From NCBI GenBank assembly GCA_001650895.1, contig LXYH01000008.1, forward strand, positions 24,348-88,347: DNA of 64,000 nucleotides, written 5' to 3'. Every line of letters starts with the position of its first letter. The stretch's first letter is position 1. The translations under genes and the position numbers were made by a program. The notes under the pieces are model-generated. The model had not been told where the DNA came from. It was given only the letters and a program-made list of their open reading frames with translations, and made no database searches. This DNA is from Rhodobacteraceae bacterium EhC02 (GTDB lineage: Bacteria > Pseudomonadota > Alphaproteobacteria > Rhodobacterales > Rhodobacteraceae). Shown one piece after another: positions 1 through 9,372 of the stretch.

Positions 1-2
1 TC

Positions 3-1643
3 GAGCATCTGGCCTCGCTACCGCCCGTGCCAGGGGCGCTGGATCAGATTGTGCAGCGCTTTGCCACAGACGTCGTGGCTGAAGTGACGGGCCGCTCGCG
101 CCGCATCGTGCGCAAGGGTGAAGGGGCAGCGGCACGGCTGGTCGTGGAAAGCCGGGCAGGCTCTGCCAATCTCGCGGAAACCGCTGCCTTCATGGATGAC
201 CAGAAGCGTATCCTGATCTTCTCGGATGCCGGTGGCACCGGGCGCAGCTATCACGCCGATCTTGGGGCAAAGAACCAGCGCTTGCGGGTGCATTATCTCT
301 TGGAGCCGGGCTGGAAGGCCGATGCGGCCATTCAGGGTCTGGGCCGCACCAACCGGACCAATCAGGCGCAGCCGCCACTGTTCCGCCCCGTCGCCACCGA
401 TGTGAAAGCGGAAAAGCGGTTCATGTCGACCATCGCGCGTCGCCTCGACACGCTCGGGGCAATCACGCGCGGCCAGCGTCAGACCGGCGGGCAGGGGCTG
501 TTCCGGCCCGAGGACAACCTTGAGTCGCCCTATGCCCGCGATGCGCTGCGCCAGCTTTACCGCCGCCTTTATCGTGGCGATGTGGCGGGCTGCTCGCTGA
601 TGGCGTTTGAGGATGCGACGGGCCTCAACCTGACCGATGAGACGGGCCTCAAGGACGACCTGCCGCCGATCACGACCTTCCTCAATCGGCTGCTGGCGCT
701 GACGATTCATATGCAGGGCATTCTGTTCACCGCTTTCGAGGAGCTTCTGGCGCAGCGGATCGAGGGGGCCATCGCAGCCGGGGTCTACGATCTTGGGCTT
801 GAAACCCTTCGTGCCGAGAGCTTTCGCGTGACGGACGCACGGGTGATCTACACCCATCCCGGCTCTGGCGCGGAAACCCAGTTGCTGACCATCGCGCAAA
901 AGCAGCGCAACACGCCGACCTCGCTTGCCGATGCGCTCGACTGGCTCGACGACCCGAAGGCGCGGCTTCTGGTCAACAGTCGCTCGGGCCGGGCCGCGGT
1001 GCAGGTGCCCGCCACCAGCCTGATGCTGGACGACGGCACGATCGAGCCGCGCCTGAGGCTGATCCGACCCACCGAGGCAAGCACCGTGCCTATGAAGATC
1101 ATGGAGGACACCAATTGGCTCGAGGCTGACCGTGGAGCCTTCGCCGCCGCGTGGACTGCCGAACTGGCCGAGGTGCCGGAATTCTCGGAAGCCACGCTTC
1201 ACATCGTGGCGGGGCTGCTGCTGCCGATCTGGAAGCAACTGCCGCAAGATGAAACCCGCGTCTACCGGCTGCAAACCGATGACGGCCAGCGCATCATCGG
1301 CCGCCGCGTATCGCCCGCCTGGGTCGCGACGACGCTGGCGGCCGACGCGCCAAAGCTGTCAGCCGCGCAGGTCCATGCCCTCGTTCTGGAGGGCAAGACC
1401 GTGGTGCGCCTGGCCGAGGGGATGGAGCTGCACCGGTCCCGCGTCATGGGCATCAACCGGATCGAGCTGTCGGGCTTTTTGGGCGCCGCCAAGGATCGGC
1501 TCAAGGCCGATGGCTTCTTCTCGGAGATCATTGCCTGGAAGCTGCGGCTGTTCTGCCCGACGGACTCTGGCGGCATCGCAATACTCGATCGCCTGCTTGC
1601 GCGTTGTCCTGTGACAGGACTACATGCGCGCGGAGGGTGTTGA
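3..1643 (+). CDS. Strawberry-notch-type helicase, C-terminal part (5' end outside window)
   Basis: The frame is open to the window edge, so only the C-terminal ~547 residues are present. The motif LIFSDAGGTGRSYHADLGAKN, shortened here to SDAGGTGRSYHAD, followed by a GLGRTNRTNQ motif (helicase motif VI-like, arginine finger), is characteristic of the strawberry notch C-terminal helicase domain. The rest (DNLESPYARDALRQLY, GLNLTDETGLKDDLPPI) continues that family. Such large SF2 helicase/methylase-like proteins are common on alphaproteobacterial plasmids and ICEs; their role is not established. The gene ends 3 bp before the Toprim gene, so the two are probably co-transcribed. The N-terminal helicase half, and any methylase domain, lie upstream of base 1 and cannot be judged. 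Confidence 0.8.
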   Translation, partial: EHLASLPPVPGALDQIVQRFATDVVAEVTGRSRRIVRKGEGAAARLVVESRAGSANLAETAAFMDDQKRILIFSDAGGTGRSYHADLGAKNQRLRVHYLLEPGWKADAAIQGLGRTNRTNQAQPPLFRPVATDVKAEKRFMSTIARRLDTLGAITRGQRQTGGQGLFRPEDNLESPYARDALRQLYRRLYRGDVAGCSLMAFEDATGLNLTDETGLKDDLPPITTFLNRLLALTIHMQGILFTAFEELLAQRIEGAIAAGVYDLGLETLRAESFRVTDARVIYTHPGSGAETQLLTIAQKQRNTPTSLADALDWLDDPKARLLVNSRSGRAAVQVPATSLMLDDGTIEPRLRLIRPTEASTVPMKIMEDTNWLEADRGAFAAAWTAELAEVPEFSEATLHIVAGLLLPIWKQLPQDETRVYRLQTDDGQRIIGRRVSPAWVATTLAADAPKLSAAQVHALVLEGKTVVRLAEGMELHRSRVMGINRIELSGFLGAAKDRLKADGFFSEIIAWKLRLFCPTDSGGIAILDRLLARCPVTGLHARGGC

Positions 1644-1646
1644 GCC

Positions 1647-2678
1647 ATGTATTCCGAGACTGAAGATTTGATCCGCGCACTCGCGGAAAATGCCGAAAGC
1701 GTTTGTCGCCATTACCTTCCCGCCGGACGGCGGGAGGGGTCCTACTGGATCGTGGGCGATCTGCAGAACAACCCCGGCCGGTCGCTCTTCGTGCGGCTGA
1801 CCGGTCCTACGTCTGGGCCGGGGGCGCGAGGAAAGTTCACCGACGGTGCCACGGGCGAGCATGGCGATCTTCTCGACATCATTCGTGAGCGGACCGGGAT
1901 CTCCCGCTTTCCCGACCTTCTGACCGAGGCCCGTATGCATCTTGGCCGCCCAATGCCGGTTCTCCCGGATACGCCAGTGCCGAAGAAGCCCAAGGCCCCC
2001 GGCGGCACACCAGCCGCCGCCGCGCGGCTCTTCGCAGCCTCCATCCCAGTCGCAGGCACGCTTGCCGACACCTACCTCCGCGCCAGGGGTATCGGCCATG
2101 GCGGGGTGATGAGCGCCCTGCGCTTCCACCCGAAGTGCTGGCATCGGGATGAGGGTCAGACCAAAAGCATCCCCAGACCGGCGCTGATCGCGGCGGTCAC
2201 CGATGGGGCAGGGGCCTTGCAGGGCGTGCATCGCACTTGGCTTGCGCACGACGGCAAGGGCAAGGCGGAGGTCAAAACGCAGCGACGGGCCATGGGTCAC
2301 ATCTTAGGCAACGCTGTCAGGCTGACCCCGCATGACGACATCCTCGTGGTCGGCGAGGGCATCGAGACCATGCTGTCCCTGTCCGAGGCGGTGCCGGGCC
2401 TTCCCGTCTGGGCGGCGCTCTCATCCGGTCACCTCGGAGCCGTCCTGCTGCCGGAGCGGGTGCAGCGCCTCTACATCGCCATCGACCGCGATCCGGCCGG
2501 GCAGCGCGCGGCAGAGAGGTTGAGCGCCAAAGCCACAGAGGTCGGGATTGCAGCCCAAGTGCTCGAGCCGCTTCTTGGGGATTTCAACGATGATCTCCGG
2601 GCGAACGGCAAGGATGCGCTGCGCCAGCATCTGGCAGGTCAGATCGGGCCTGAGGATCAGCAGCGCCTGTTGGGCTGA
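1647..2678 (+). CDS. Toprim domain protein (DUF7146-like, plasmid primase-type)
   Basis: A 343-residue protein starting at ATG 1647, with a purine-rich GGAGG at about 1632. The C-terminal half has the Toprim signatures: GEGIET (catalytic Glu), IDRDPAGQ (DxD-like) and a terminal DFNDDL acid cluster. The N-terminal part (YWIVGDLQNNPGRSLFVRL, then GKFTDGATGEHGDLLDII) matches the region preceding Toprim in mobile-element primase-like proteins. No CHC2 zinc finger with three obvious Cys/His ligands is visible, so primase activity is uncertain. It follows the strawberry-notch helicase with a 3-bp gap. Helicase plus Toprim suggests a role in element DNA replication or establishment after transfer; that is inference. 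Confidence 0.8.
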   Translation: MYSETEDLIRALAENAESVCRHYLPAGRREGSYWIVGDLQNNPGRSLFVRLTGPTSGPGARGKFTDGATGEHGDLLDIIRERTGISRFPDLLTEARMHLGRPMPVLPDTPVPKKPKAPGGTPAAAARLFAASIPVAGTLADTYLRARGIGHGGVMSALRFHPKCWHRDEGQTKSIPRPALIAAVTDGAGALQGVHRTWLAHDGKGKAEVKTQRRAMGHILGNAVRLTPHDDILVVGEGIETMLSLSEAVPGLPVWAALSSGHLGAVLLPERVQRLYIAIDRDPAGQRAAERLSAKATEVGIAAQVLEPLLGDFNDDLRANGKDALRQHLAGQIGPEDQQRLLG

Positions 2679-2848
2679 GCAACGCCGCCGCAAGGGTTGG
2701 TCCAGGATAGCGGGGGCAGGGGTCATGTATCCCTGTCGCGGGTGTGGATCATCACCTTTGCCTCTTTCCGGGTAAATCTCATCCACCCGACACCCGCGCG
2801 GCCTTCAAGAGATGGGCGTGCTGCCGTCAAAGGGTCCGCCCCCTCAAG

Positions 2849-2925
2849 GGCGGCAGGCAAGCTATTTCCGCCGCGGGGGAAGTGCCCCCGCTTTGCATCG
2901 CGAAACAAATAGCCTGCCTGCCGCC
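2849..2925. repeat. Nested inverted repeat (19-bp arms, inner 7-bp hairpin)
   Basis: Within the 371-bp gap 2679-3049 there is no convincing gene. Positions 2849-2867 (GGCGGCAGGCAAGCTATTT) pair with 2907-2925 with one mismatch out of 19. Inside lies a second perfect stem, GCGGGGG (2873-2879) against CCCCCGC (2885-2891). The structure ends 124 bp before the DUF2493 start. A terminator for the upstream gene is possible, but there is no T tract. A folded single-strand promoter or regulatory hairpin is the alternative. Confidence 0.75.
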
Positions 2926-3049
2926 CTCCTCCACTGCGTTTCGGCCCCGAAGAGGGGGTGAAGGGGCGTCCGCCATGACGGCTCAGAGCTGCCCATGAAG
3001 GCCGCGCGGGTTGTCGCGCGGACGAGACAGGCCCGGAGGCAAGAAACCG

Positions 3050-3982
3050 ATGACGATCCACACCCACGACGATGCGTATGAACCCGCCCACACCGCATCC
3101 CAGACAGCCCATGCGCTCGACGAGCTGCAACTCTACGGCTTCCGACCCTTTGATGAGCCCGATCCGCGCCCGATGCCCGATGGGCAGCGCCTTGCTGTCG
3201 CCGTCGCCGACATCTTCGATGCCCTCGTTGCGACCCTGCAAGACACCCGCATGGAACCCGACCTCGAAGAGGTGCTCTGGGGCCAGGTCAACCTCTTCCA
3301 CCGCGCCACGGCGAGGGTCGAGCGGTCGCTTGATGACAACGAGCAGGCGCAGCGCCGCCTCCAGCGCGAGCAGGACGGCTCCGAGGTGAAATCCGTCGAG
3401 CTCGAGCGCCTGACGGCCGAAGGCCTGACCCTCATCGAACGTCGGAACTGCATGGACATGATGCGCGATCACGCCGCCACAGAGTTCGTCCATCACACGG
3501 GCTCGGCCTGGCGCCCCCGCACCGGGTCGATGGTGAACCGCCAGCACATGACCGCAGCGTTGATCGACAGCCGCGACTTCCTTGCCGCAAAGCGCCGCGC
3601 AGAGACCGAGGTGATGCTGCCCGCAGGCCCCAAGGTGGCCCTCACCGGTGGGACCGACTTCAACGATCACCGCCTGATCTGGGGCAAGCTCGACCAGGTC
3701 CGCACCAAGCATCCCGATATGGTGCTCTTGCACGGTGGGAGCCCCAAGGGCGCCGAACTCATCGCCGCCAAATGGGCCGAGGCCCGGGGTGTGACGCAGG
3801 TAGCCTTCAAGCCCGACTGGACCAAGCACGCCAAGGCAGCCCCCTTCAAGCGCAACGACGCGATGCTGGACGTGCTGCCGGTGGGTGTCCTCGTCTTCCC
3901 GGGCACCGGTATCCAGGAGAACCTCGCCGACAAGGCTAAGAAGTTGGGCATTCCGGTCATGAAGTTCGAGAAGGGGGCGTGA
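3050..3982 (+). CDS. DUF2493 (SLOG-fold, YspA-like) protein
   Basis: I start at ATG 3050 because GGAGG lies at about 3033-3037 at good spacing; the in-frame TTG at 3011 has no such support. The 310-residue product has a variable helical N-terminal half and a C-terminal DUF2493 domain: KVALTGGTDFND (strand-turn with Gly-rich nucleotide loop), VLLHGGSPKGAELIAAKWAE and VLVFPGTGIQENLADKAKKLG. This is the Rossmann-like SLOG layout (GG...PKGAE...PGTG), implying binding of a nucleotide-type ligand. SLOG proteins are often on plasmids or in conflict systems; no substrate can be assigned. The gene sits alone between the nested hairpin and the WGR gene. Confidence 0.8.
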   Translation: MTIHTHDDAYEPAHTASQTAHALDELQLYGFRPFDEPDPRPMPDGQRLAVAVADIFDALVATLQDTRMEPDLEEVLWGQVNLFHRATARVERSLDDNEQAQRRLQREQDGSEVKSVELERLTAEGLTLIERRNCMDMMRDHAATEFVHHTGSAWRPRTGSMVNRQHMTAALIDSRDFLAAKRRAETEVMLPAGPKVALTGGTDFNDHRLIWGKLDQVRTKHPDMVLLHGGSPKGAELIAAKWAEARGVTQVAFKPDWTKHAKAAPFKRNDAMLDVLPVGVLVFPGTGIQENLADKAKKLGIPVMKFEKGA

Positions 3983-4066
3983 GCCCCCTTTCCCCTCTCG
4001 GGGAAATCAAGGTGGAAGGACGTGCTTCCACCTGATATTGTGTAAAAAACCTCAGACTATCACCAC

Positions 4067-4345
4067 ATGTACCACAGTCCGATCCAACTCGATGTCTTCC
4101 CGACCGACGTGCAGATGCGCCGGATCGATCCGGCGCGAAACATGCGTCGCTTCTATCGGCTGAAGGTGCAGCGCGATCTGTTCGGCCGCGCAAGCCTCGT
4201 ACGCGAATGGGGCCGGATCGGTTTGCGTGGCCAGATGATGGTCGAGACCCACCCCGATGAAGGCAAAGCCATCACCGCGTTGCTGAAGCTCACGGCGGTG
4301 AAAAAGCGGCGCGGGTACGTCGACTTGACCAAGGCAGTTTTTTAG
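4067..4345 (+). CDS. WGR domain protein
   Basis: A 92-residue protein consisting of one WGR domain. FYRLKVQRDLFGRASLVREWGRIG contains the diagnostic W-G-R (shorter form LVREWGRIG), followed by GKAITALLKLTAVKKRRGY. WGR domains bind nucleic acid in PARPs and occur as stand-alone small proteins on rhizobial and rhodobacterial plasmids. It is convergent with the minus-strand defence operon: only 13 bp separate its stop from the metallopeptidase stop at 4359, so the two transcription units meet here. Function on this element is unknown. Confidence 0.85.
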   Translation: MYHSPIQLDVFPTDVQMRRIDPARNMRRFYRLKVQRDLFGRASLVREWGRIGLRGQMMVETHPDEGKAITALLKLTAVKKRRGYVDLTKAVF

Positions 4346-4358
4346 AAAGAGATCCAGC

Positions 4359-5075
4359 TCAGGCCATCTTCTTTTCGAGCTTGTCTTTGCGATCTGGCCA
4401 ATCGGGGAGGACTCTATCCAAGAGTTCAAAGAATTCCGGGCCATGGTGTGGAACAGCAATGTGGCAAAGTTCGTGGGTGATGACATAGTCAATGGCATCC
4501 ACGGATGCTTCAATCAGCCTACGATTGAGCATGAGGCGCGAAGAAGATGACATGGATCCCCATCTTTGTCGAAGTTGGCGCACGATCAGTCCCTTCGGCC
4601 GGAATTCCTCGGGTGCAGGGAAGCGAAGCAAATTCACCTCGAGACGTTCGGCGAATTTGTTTTGGGCCCTCTGCCGGTACCAAGCCTCGACAAGTTCGCG
4701 TGTGACCTCGGGTCGCTCCGGTCTGTGAGTTTGCACAACGATGAAACCTCGGACCAGCTTTACCACGGCTTGAACGTGGGGAACCACCTTCAACCTATAC
4801 TGACGTCCGAGGTAAAGGTGGGTTTCGCCTGCCACATACTGGCGATTCGGGGTGCGCGGGAGGAACTGGATGAAGTACCGCTGCTGGCGCCGGATCCACG
4901 CGGCGCGCTTGCGCACTTTCTCCTCGATAGCGGCCAGTGGAGCATCCTGTGGAGCAGCCACGACAACAGAGGCATCTGGCTCTACAGCGATTTCCAGTGT
5001 CGTCCGGTCACGGCGCACAATGGAGAAATCGATGCTGTGTTCGCCATATCTGACGCTGTGTCGCACCGCCTTCAT
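4359..5075 (-). CDS. YgjP-like (SprT/M48-type) zinc metallopeptidase
   Basis: A 238-residue protein with the zincin motif HELCH in YVITHELCHIAVPHHGPEF, preceded by RWGSMSSSSRLMLNRRL, the usual YgjP/DUF45 arrangement. The N-terminal part (VRYGEHSIDFSIVRRDRTTLEI) is also typical. ATG 5075 overlaps the hsdR stop as ATGA, so it is the last gene of the restriction operon and translationally coupled to HsdR. YgjP-like genes often neighbour type I hsdR; a role in processing or turnover of HsdR is a plausible inference (HsdR proteolysis is known in K-12, by ClpXP), not shown here. Confidence 0.85.
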   Translation of the reverse strand: MKAVRHSVRYGEHSIDFSIVRRDRTTLEIAVEPDASVVVAAPQDAPLAAIEEKVRKRAAWIRRQQRYFIQFLPRTPNRQYVAGETHLYLGRQYRLKVVPHVQAVVKLVRGFIVVQTHRPERPEVTRELVEAWYRQRAQNKFAERLEVNLLRFPAPEEFRPKGLIVRQLRQRWGSMSSSSRLMLNRRLIEASVDAIDYVITHELCHIAVPHHGPEFFELLDRVLPDWPDRKDKLEKKMA

Positions 5076-8000
5076 CCTGGGAACCGTGCTCGGGCCAGGT
5101 CCATTATCTTGAGCTCAAGATCGTCCATCACTTCGAGTGTCAGTTCGATTCCGCGCTCATCGCGAAGGACATCAAAGAAATAATCGTCGATGGCGTTGCG
5201 CATCTTGTTCTGAGCGATGTCGTTGGACCAGACGTCGACGATGTGGTGGGACTTGATGATATCGATGATGGTGAGCGCAATGGCGGCAACTTCATCTGGC
5301 GCGATTCGTTTGCCGTTGTCGGTCGCGAGCGCGCCTTCGAGGATCCCGAAAAACGCCTGCCCATCGTCGTTGCCCTTGATCGAACCCGGCACCTCTCTGC
5401 CCCGGTCCTTGCGCGCGATCTTGCTCGCGAGATCGACAACGTTCTTGAGGTAGTCCCGTTCGGAAATCCGTTTGGCCCGGTAGTCGCGGATGGTTTCCTC
5501 CAACAGCTCCGAGAAGCTGCGGTAGAAGGTCGGGTCCTCGTCCATCTTTTCGGTGATTATCCGGCGCGTCGCGCTGGCGATCCGGTCCGCCCTCGATGCC
5601 TCGGAGACGCCCGTTTCCTCCACCACTGCCTTCAAGGCGTCCGGATCGTTGATGTTGACCATCTCGATGATCGTTTCGGCCGGCATGGCAACCACATGGT
5701 CATCCAGCAGCTTCTGGATCTTCGGCTCGAACTCCTTGACGTCGACGGTCTCCTGGTAGCGCAACTGAACCGAGCGCCGCAGCTCAGAGAACTGCTTCCA
5801 GTCCCTCTTCATGGCGGCGATCTTCGCTTCGTCGAAGACGTCAAAGAGCTTGTCTGACGACAGCGAGATATGGAGGCAGCGGCTGAACGCCTTAAGTCGT
5901 TCATAGAACTCCTGCCGGATCGCCTCATCGGCCACGAACTGTTCGAACTGCTCCATGTCCTTCTTGTTCTTGACCGGCTTGAACAGGTCCCAGAGCTGAT
6001 CGTGTAGCTGGGGCAGCTTCCGGATTTCCTCGCGCACGTCGTGGACAGCGTTAGCGATATCGGCGGCATCAAAGCCCTCGAAGGCGCTGTAGGTGGTCAG
6101 CGCCGTGTCGAGTTCTCCGAGCAGCCCCTCGTAGTCGATGATGAAGCCGAACTGCTTCTCGGTCGTGCCATCTTCGTAGAGCCGGTTCACCCGGGCGATC
6201 GCCTGCAGAAGGTTATGTTCGCGCAGCGACTTGCACACGTAGAGCACGGTGTTGCGCGGTGCATCGAACCCTGTCAGCAGCTTCGAGACCACGATCAGGA
6301 TCTCCGGATCGCCCGAGCCCTTGAACGCGTCGATGATCTGCCGGGTGTATTCGTCTTCGGTCTTGTACCGGGCCATCATCCGCGTCCAGAACCCGCGCAC
6401 GATGTCCTTCGATTCCTTGTCGATCTCTTCGTTGCCCTCGTTGTCATCGGGCGGCGAGATGACGATCTCACTAGTGACGTGCCCGATTTCGTCGAGCACC
6501 TCCTTGAAGCGGACTGCCGCCGCTTTGGACGGCGCCACAAGCTGCGCCTTGAAGCCCGTGCCTTGCCAGTGTTGGCGGAAGTGCTCCGAGATATCGAAGG
6601 CTTTCGCTCGGATAGCCTGGCCCGTCTTCGACAACGCGTCCATCCGGGAGAACTTGCGCTTCAGGTCGGCTTTCTGGCTGGCGGTAAGACCCTCGCTGAT
6701 CTTGTCGAACCACTTGTCGATCACGCCGCCATTGACATGCTGTTCGACAAGTCGGCCCTCATAGAGGAGCGGCACGACGGCCCCGTCAGCAACGGCCTCG
6801 TCGATGGCGTACTTGTGGATGAGGCCGCCAAAGGTCGAGAGGGTGTTCTTCTCCTTCTTCAGGAGCGGCGTTCCGGTAAAGCCAAGATAACAAGCCCTCG
6901 GAAGCAGCCGACGCATCCGCGTGGCGAACTGGCTGTGACCGCCATAGCGGCCGGTCTGAGAGCGATGGCTCTCGTCGACCAGAACGAAGACGTTGGCATC
7001 CTCGTCGACGTCCTCGGCAGCTTTGGCGGCCGTATCGAATTTGTTGATGATGGTCGTCACGAGTGGTGTCCGGTTTCGGATCAGCTCGATCAGATGGTTG
7101 CCGCTGGTTGCCCTTATGGGTTCCAGTTCACAGGACTTGAATGTGTCCTTGATCTGTTTGTCGAGATCGTCGCGATCTGTGACGATCAGAATACGCGGAT
7201 TGGAAATGGCCTTGTCGAGTGCAAGCGCGCGCCCCAGCATCACCATCGTCAGCGACTTGCCCGACCCTTGGGTATGCCAGATCACACCACCCTTCCGGCG
7301 GCCATCCAGATTGAACTGATGGACGCGCTCAACAGCCTTCCGGATACCGAAGAATTGCTGGTGGCGCGCGACCTTGCGTGCTCCGCCATCGAACACGGTG
7401 AAGCGACGGATCAGGTCTAGCAGGCGTTCCGGCCGGCACATCGCATGGATTGCGCGGTCCTGAGCGGTGATCGCGCGAGCACCCTCGGCCGCCAGATCTT
7501 CAAAATGGGCGCGCGCAAAGGCGAAATCGCCCGAGAAGACTGCGTCGGCCTCCGCCGCCGTTAGGGGTCGATTTGCCAGCGGATCGATGGTTTCGTCCCG
7601 TTCCTCCTCATCCCGCCATGTCTGCCAGAACTGCCGTGGCGTGCCTACGGTGGCGTAGCGCGCTTCGACACGGTTCATCACCATGAGAAGCTGCGTGAAG
7701 TGGAACAGCTGCGGGATGTTGTCTTCGTTCTGATAGCCGATCAGCTGGCTGCCAGCCTTCTTCAGGCTCTCGGTCGGCCGCTTGTTCTCGATCACGAGGA
7801 ACGGGATGCCGTTCATGTAGGCGACGATATCGCACCGCTTGGTCTGGGTGCTGGCCGTCCGCTCGACGGAGACCTCGGCCGTCACGTGATAGACGTTGTT
7901 CGCGGGCGTCTCCCAATCGACGTAGCGGAACGAATAGGACTTGGAGTCTCCCTGGATCGTCTTGGTGATCGTCGTGCCAAGGACGAGGGTGTCGTAGATA

Positions 8001-8299
8001 TCCTGGTTGGTGCCGCGCAAACCCTTCTGACGGTCGGGCGTAGGCTTCAGGCGCCGGATCGCCTCGTGGGCGTCCTCAAGATCGAAGGGATACTCCCTAC
8101 CGCGGTAGGTGAAGCTGTTGATCTTCAAAAGCTGGTCGGCAAGGACATCGTCGAGCACCACATTGCGTAAACGGCCACCCCGCAGGCGCACCGCTTCTGC
8201 CTGAGGCAACGGCGTGAAGCCAAGAGCGACAAGCAATTGCAGCGCCGGAATCTGGGATTGATGTTTCTCACGAGCGTCGAAACCACTTTGCACGTGCAT
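5072..8299 (-). CDS. hsdR: Type I restriction endonuclease R subunit
   Basis: A 1075-residue motor/nuclease subunit. Start ATG at 8299 overlaps the preceding stop as TGATG; an in-frame start 12 bp earlier is less likely. The N-terminal PD-(D/E)xK nuclease is visible as RCDIVAYMNG followed by FLVIENKRP (Asp near 157, E-x-K near 171-173). The SF2 motor has Walker A HTQGSGKSLTM (about 345), Walker B VLVDESHRSQ, motif III GFTGTPL and motifs V/VI SKLLTGFDAPRNTVLY and ARVNRLYEDG. The C-terminal helical domain is complete, so the protein appears intact. With HsdM and HsdS from the same operon it would form the restriction complex that translocates and cuts unmodified DNA. Confidence 0.96.
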   Translation of the reverse strand: MHVQSGFDAREKHQSQIPALQLLVALGFTPLPQAEAVRLRGGRLRNVVLDDVLADQLLKINSFTYRGREYPFDLEDAHEAIRRLKPTPDRQKGLRGTNQDIYDTLVLGTTITKTIQGDSKSYSFRYVDWETPANNVYHVTAEVSVERTASTQTKRCDIVAYMNGIPFLVIENKRPTESLKKAGSQLIGYQNEDNIPQLFHFTQLLMVMNRVEARYATVGTPRQFWQTWRDEEERDETIDPLANRPLTAAEADAVFSGDFAFARAHFEDLAAEGARAITAQDRAIHAMCRPERLLDLIRRFTVFDGGARKVARHQQFFGIRKAVERVHQFNLDGRRKGGVIWHTQGSGKSLTMVMLGRALALDKAISNPRILIVTDRDDLDKQIKDTFKSCELEPIRATSGNHLIELIRNRTPLVTTIINKFDTAAKAAEDVDEDANVFVLVDESHRSQTGRYGGHSQFATRMRRLLPRACYLGFTGTPLLKKEKNTLSTFGGLIHKYAIDEAVADGAVVPLLYEGRLVEQHVNGGVIDKWFDKISEGLTASQKADLKRKFSRMDALSKTGQAIRAKAFDISEHFRQHWQGTGFKAQLVAPSKAAAVRFKEVLDEIGHVTSEIVISPPDDNEGNEEIDKESKDIVRGFWTRMMARYKTEDEYTRQIIDAFKGSGDPEILIVVSKLLTGFDAPRNTVLYVCKSLREHNLLQAIARVNRLYEDGTTEKQFGFIIDYEGLLGELDTALTTYSAFEGFDAADIANAVHDVREEIRKLPQLHDQLWDLFKPVKNKKDMEQFEQFVADEAIRQEFYERLKAFSRCLHISLSSDKLFDVFDEAKIAAMKRDWKQFSELRRSVQLRYQETVDVKEFEPKIQKLLDDHVVAMPAETIIEMVNINDPDALKAVVEETGVSEASRADRIASATRRIITEKMDEDPTFYRSFSELLEETIRDYRAKRISERDYLKNVVDLASKIARKDRGREVPGSIKGNDDGQAFFGILEGALATDNGKRIAPDEVAAIALTIIDIIKSHHIVDVWSNDIAQNKMRNAIDDYFFDVLRDERGIELTLEVMDDLELKIMDLARARFPG

Positions 8300-9369
8300 C
8301 AGGCCCCCCAAACCTGGGCGGACGCCGCATCGAAGAAAGCGACGTCTAGTGCGACCCGATCATCGCGCGAATGTGCCAATGCGGTAGCAGCGCCTCGTAT
8401 CTGCTTGTTTCCAGGACTGTTTGGGTCGCCATAGAGGCCGACATAAACTTGCCCGATCTTGCCCCGCGTAATTTTCTTCAGAACATGCTGGTCGTTGTCC
8501 GCAAGGCTATGACCGAAAATGAATAGCGCATCATTGCGCTGCGCCATTTGCGACGAGAAGCTCTTGTAGGAATGGTGCAGGTATGCGCTGTGTTTGATCT
8601 TGGCGAGCTTCTGATTGCTTTTGCCCTCGGCCACGAAGAGCGGGAACTTGTTCGCACCCATTGCCTCTCGCGCCTGTTCTAGCAACGGCTTGCCCGTATT
8701 CACCCATGTGTACTTCTGCAGTTCGGCACCCGCGTCGAACAGGTGAAGTGCCCCATGGAGGTAGTGGACCCGCTGCCCGTGTGCGCCGCTCTCCCCCATC
8801 CAGTTTACATATTCGGGTTCCGTATCTTCATCGCGGCCGAATCCGTCGTTGGCGGCCAGATCGATAGGGTCATCGAACCCCATGTCGTCGTGCATGAGCG
8901 TCCAGTAAAGCAGAAGGTCATAGTTCAGGGTGTAAACCTTGCCATCCTTGTTTCCATCGCCGAGGAAATGCGACAGGAACCGGCGGCAGGCCCAGAACTG
9001 TTCATCCGCAATTTCATTCGGGATGTTGGGGTGATTGTTCGCCACGGTCTGAATGAGGATGTCCTTCAGAGCTACCGCATCGGACGCCATCTGTTTTGCG
9101 GCGACTCCCGCTGTGCTCGAATAGACAGGGACAATGCGCGATGCGTCTTCCAGCAGTTTGATGACGTGTTCAAAGTCGGTCGTCCCGACCGCTTTGAACA
9201 CATCAGGAAGCCTTGGGGCCGACGAGAAATCCGCCTGCTCGAAGAGTGAACCATAGGTGAAAATCTTCGGGCGGCAGGCGATGCTGAAACCGTTGCCGAG
9301 CAGCAGGTGCCGCTTCTTGAACTGCGCCGAATGCTCAATCGCTTCATCAAAAGTGCGGAGTTGGATCAT
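8299..9369 (-). CDS. DUF4917 family protein (SIR2-like fold, probable defence component)
   Basis: A 356-residue protein starting at ATG 9369, 3 bp after the DUF2188 stop, and sharing one base with the hsdR start. The N-terminal RHLLLGNGFSIAC is the glycine-rich strand-turn of SIR2/AbiH-type NAD-binding folds; DFEHVIKLLEDA, VYTLNYDLLLYWTLM (the NYD motif of the family) and HYLHGALHLF follow. LFIFGHSLADNDQHVLKKI near the C-terminus is also family-typical. SIR2-like domains in several anti-phage systems hydrolyse NAD+; whether this one does is untested. Its place inside a type I restriction operon suggests a back-up or accessory defence role. Confidence 0.8.
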   Translation of the reverse strand: MIQLRTFDEAIEHSAQFKKRHLLLGNGFSIACRPKIFTYGSLFEQADFSSAPRLPDVFKAVGTTDFEHVIKLLEDASRIVPVYSSTAGVAAKQMASDAVALKDILIQTVANNHPNIPNEIADEQFWACRRFLSHFLGDGNKDGKVYTLNYDLLLYWTLMHDDMGFDDPIDLAANDGFGRDEDTEPEYVNWMGESGAHGQRVHYLHGALHLFDAGAELQKYTWVNTGKPLLEQAREAMGANKFPLFVAEGKSNQKLAKIKHSAYLHHSYKSFSSQMAQRNDALFIFGHSLADNDQHVLKKITRGKIGQVYVGLYGDPNSPGNKQIRGAATALAHSRDDRVALDVAFFDAASAQVWGA

Positions 9370-9372
9370 GCT

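Noticed and set aside
18..1274. A 418-codon open frame on the minus strand opposite the strawberry-notch helicase
   Set aside because: High-GC antisense shadow: the plus frame carries recognisable helicase motifs and the minus product is low-complexity Arg/Gly/His sequence.
6041..7420. A 459-codon plus-strand frame inside hsdR
   Set aside because: It lies fully opposite the SF2 motor motifs of HsdR and has no family features.
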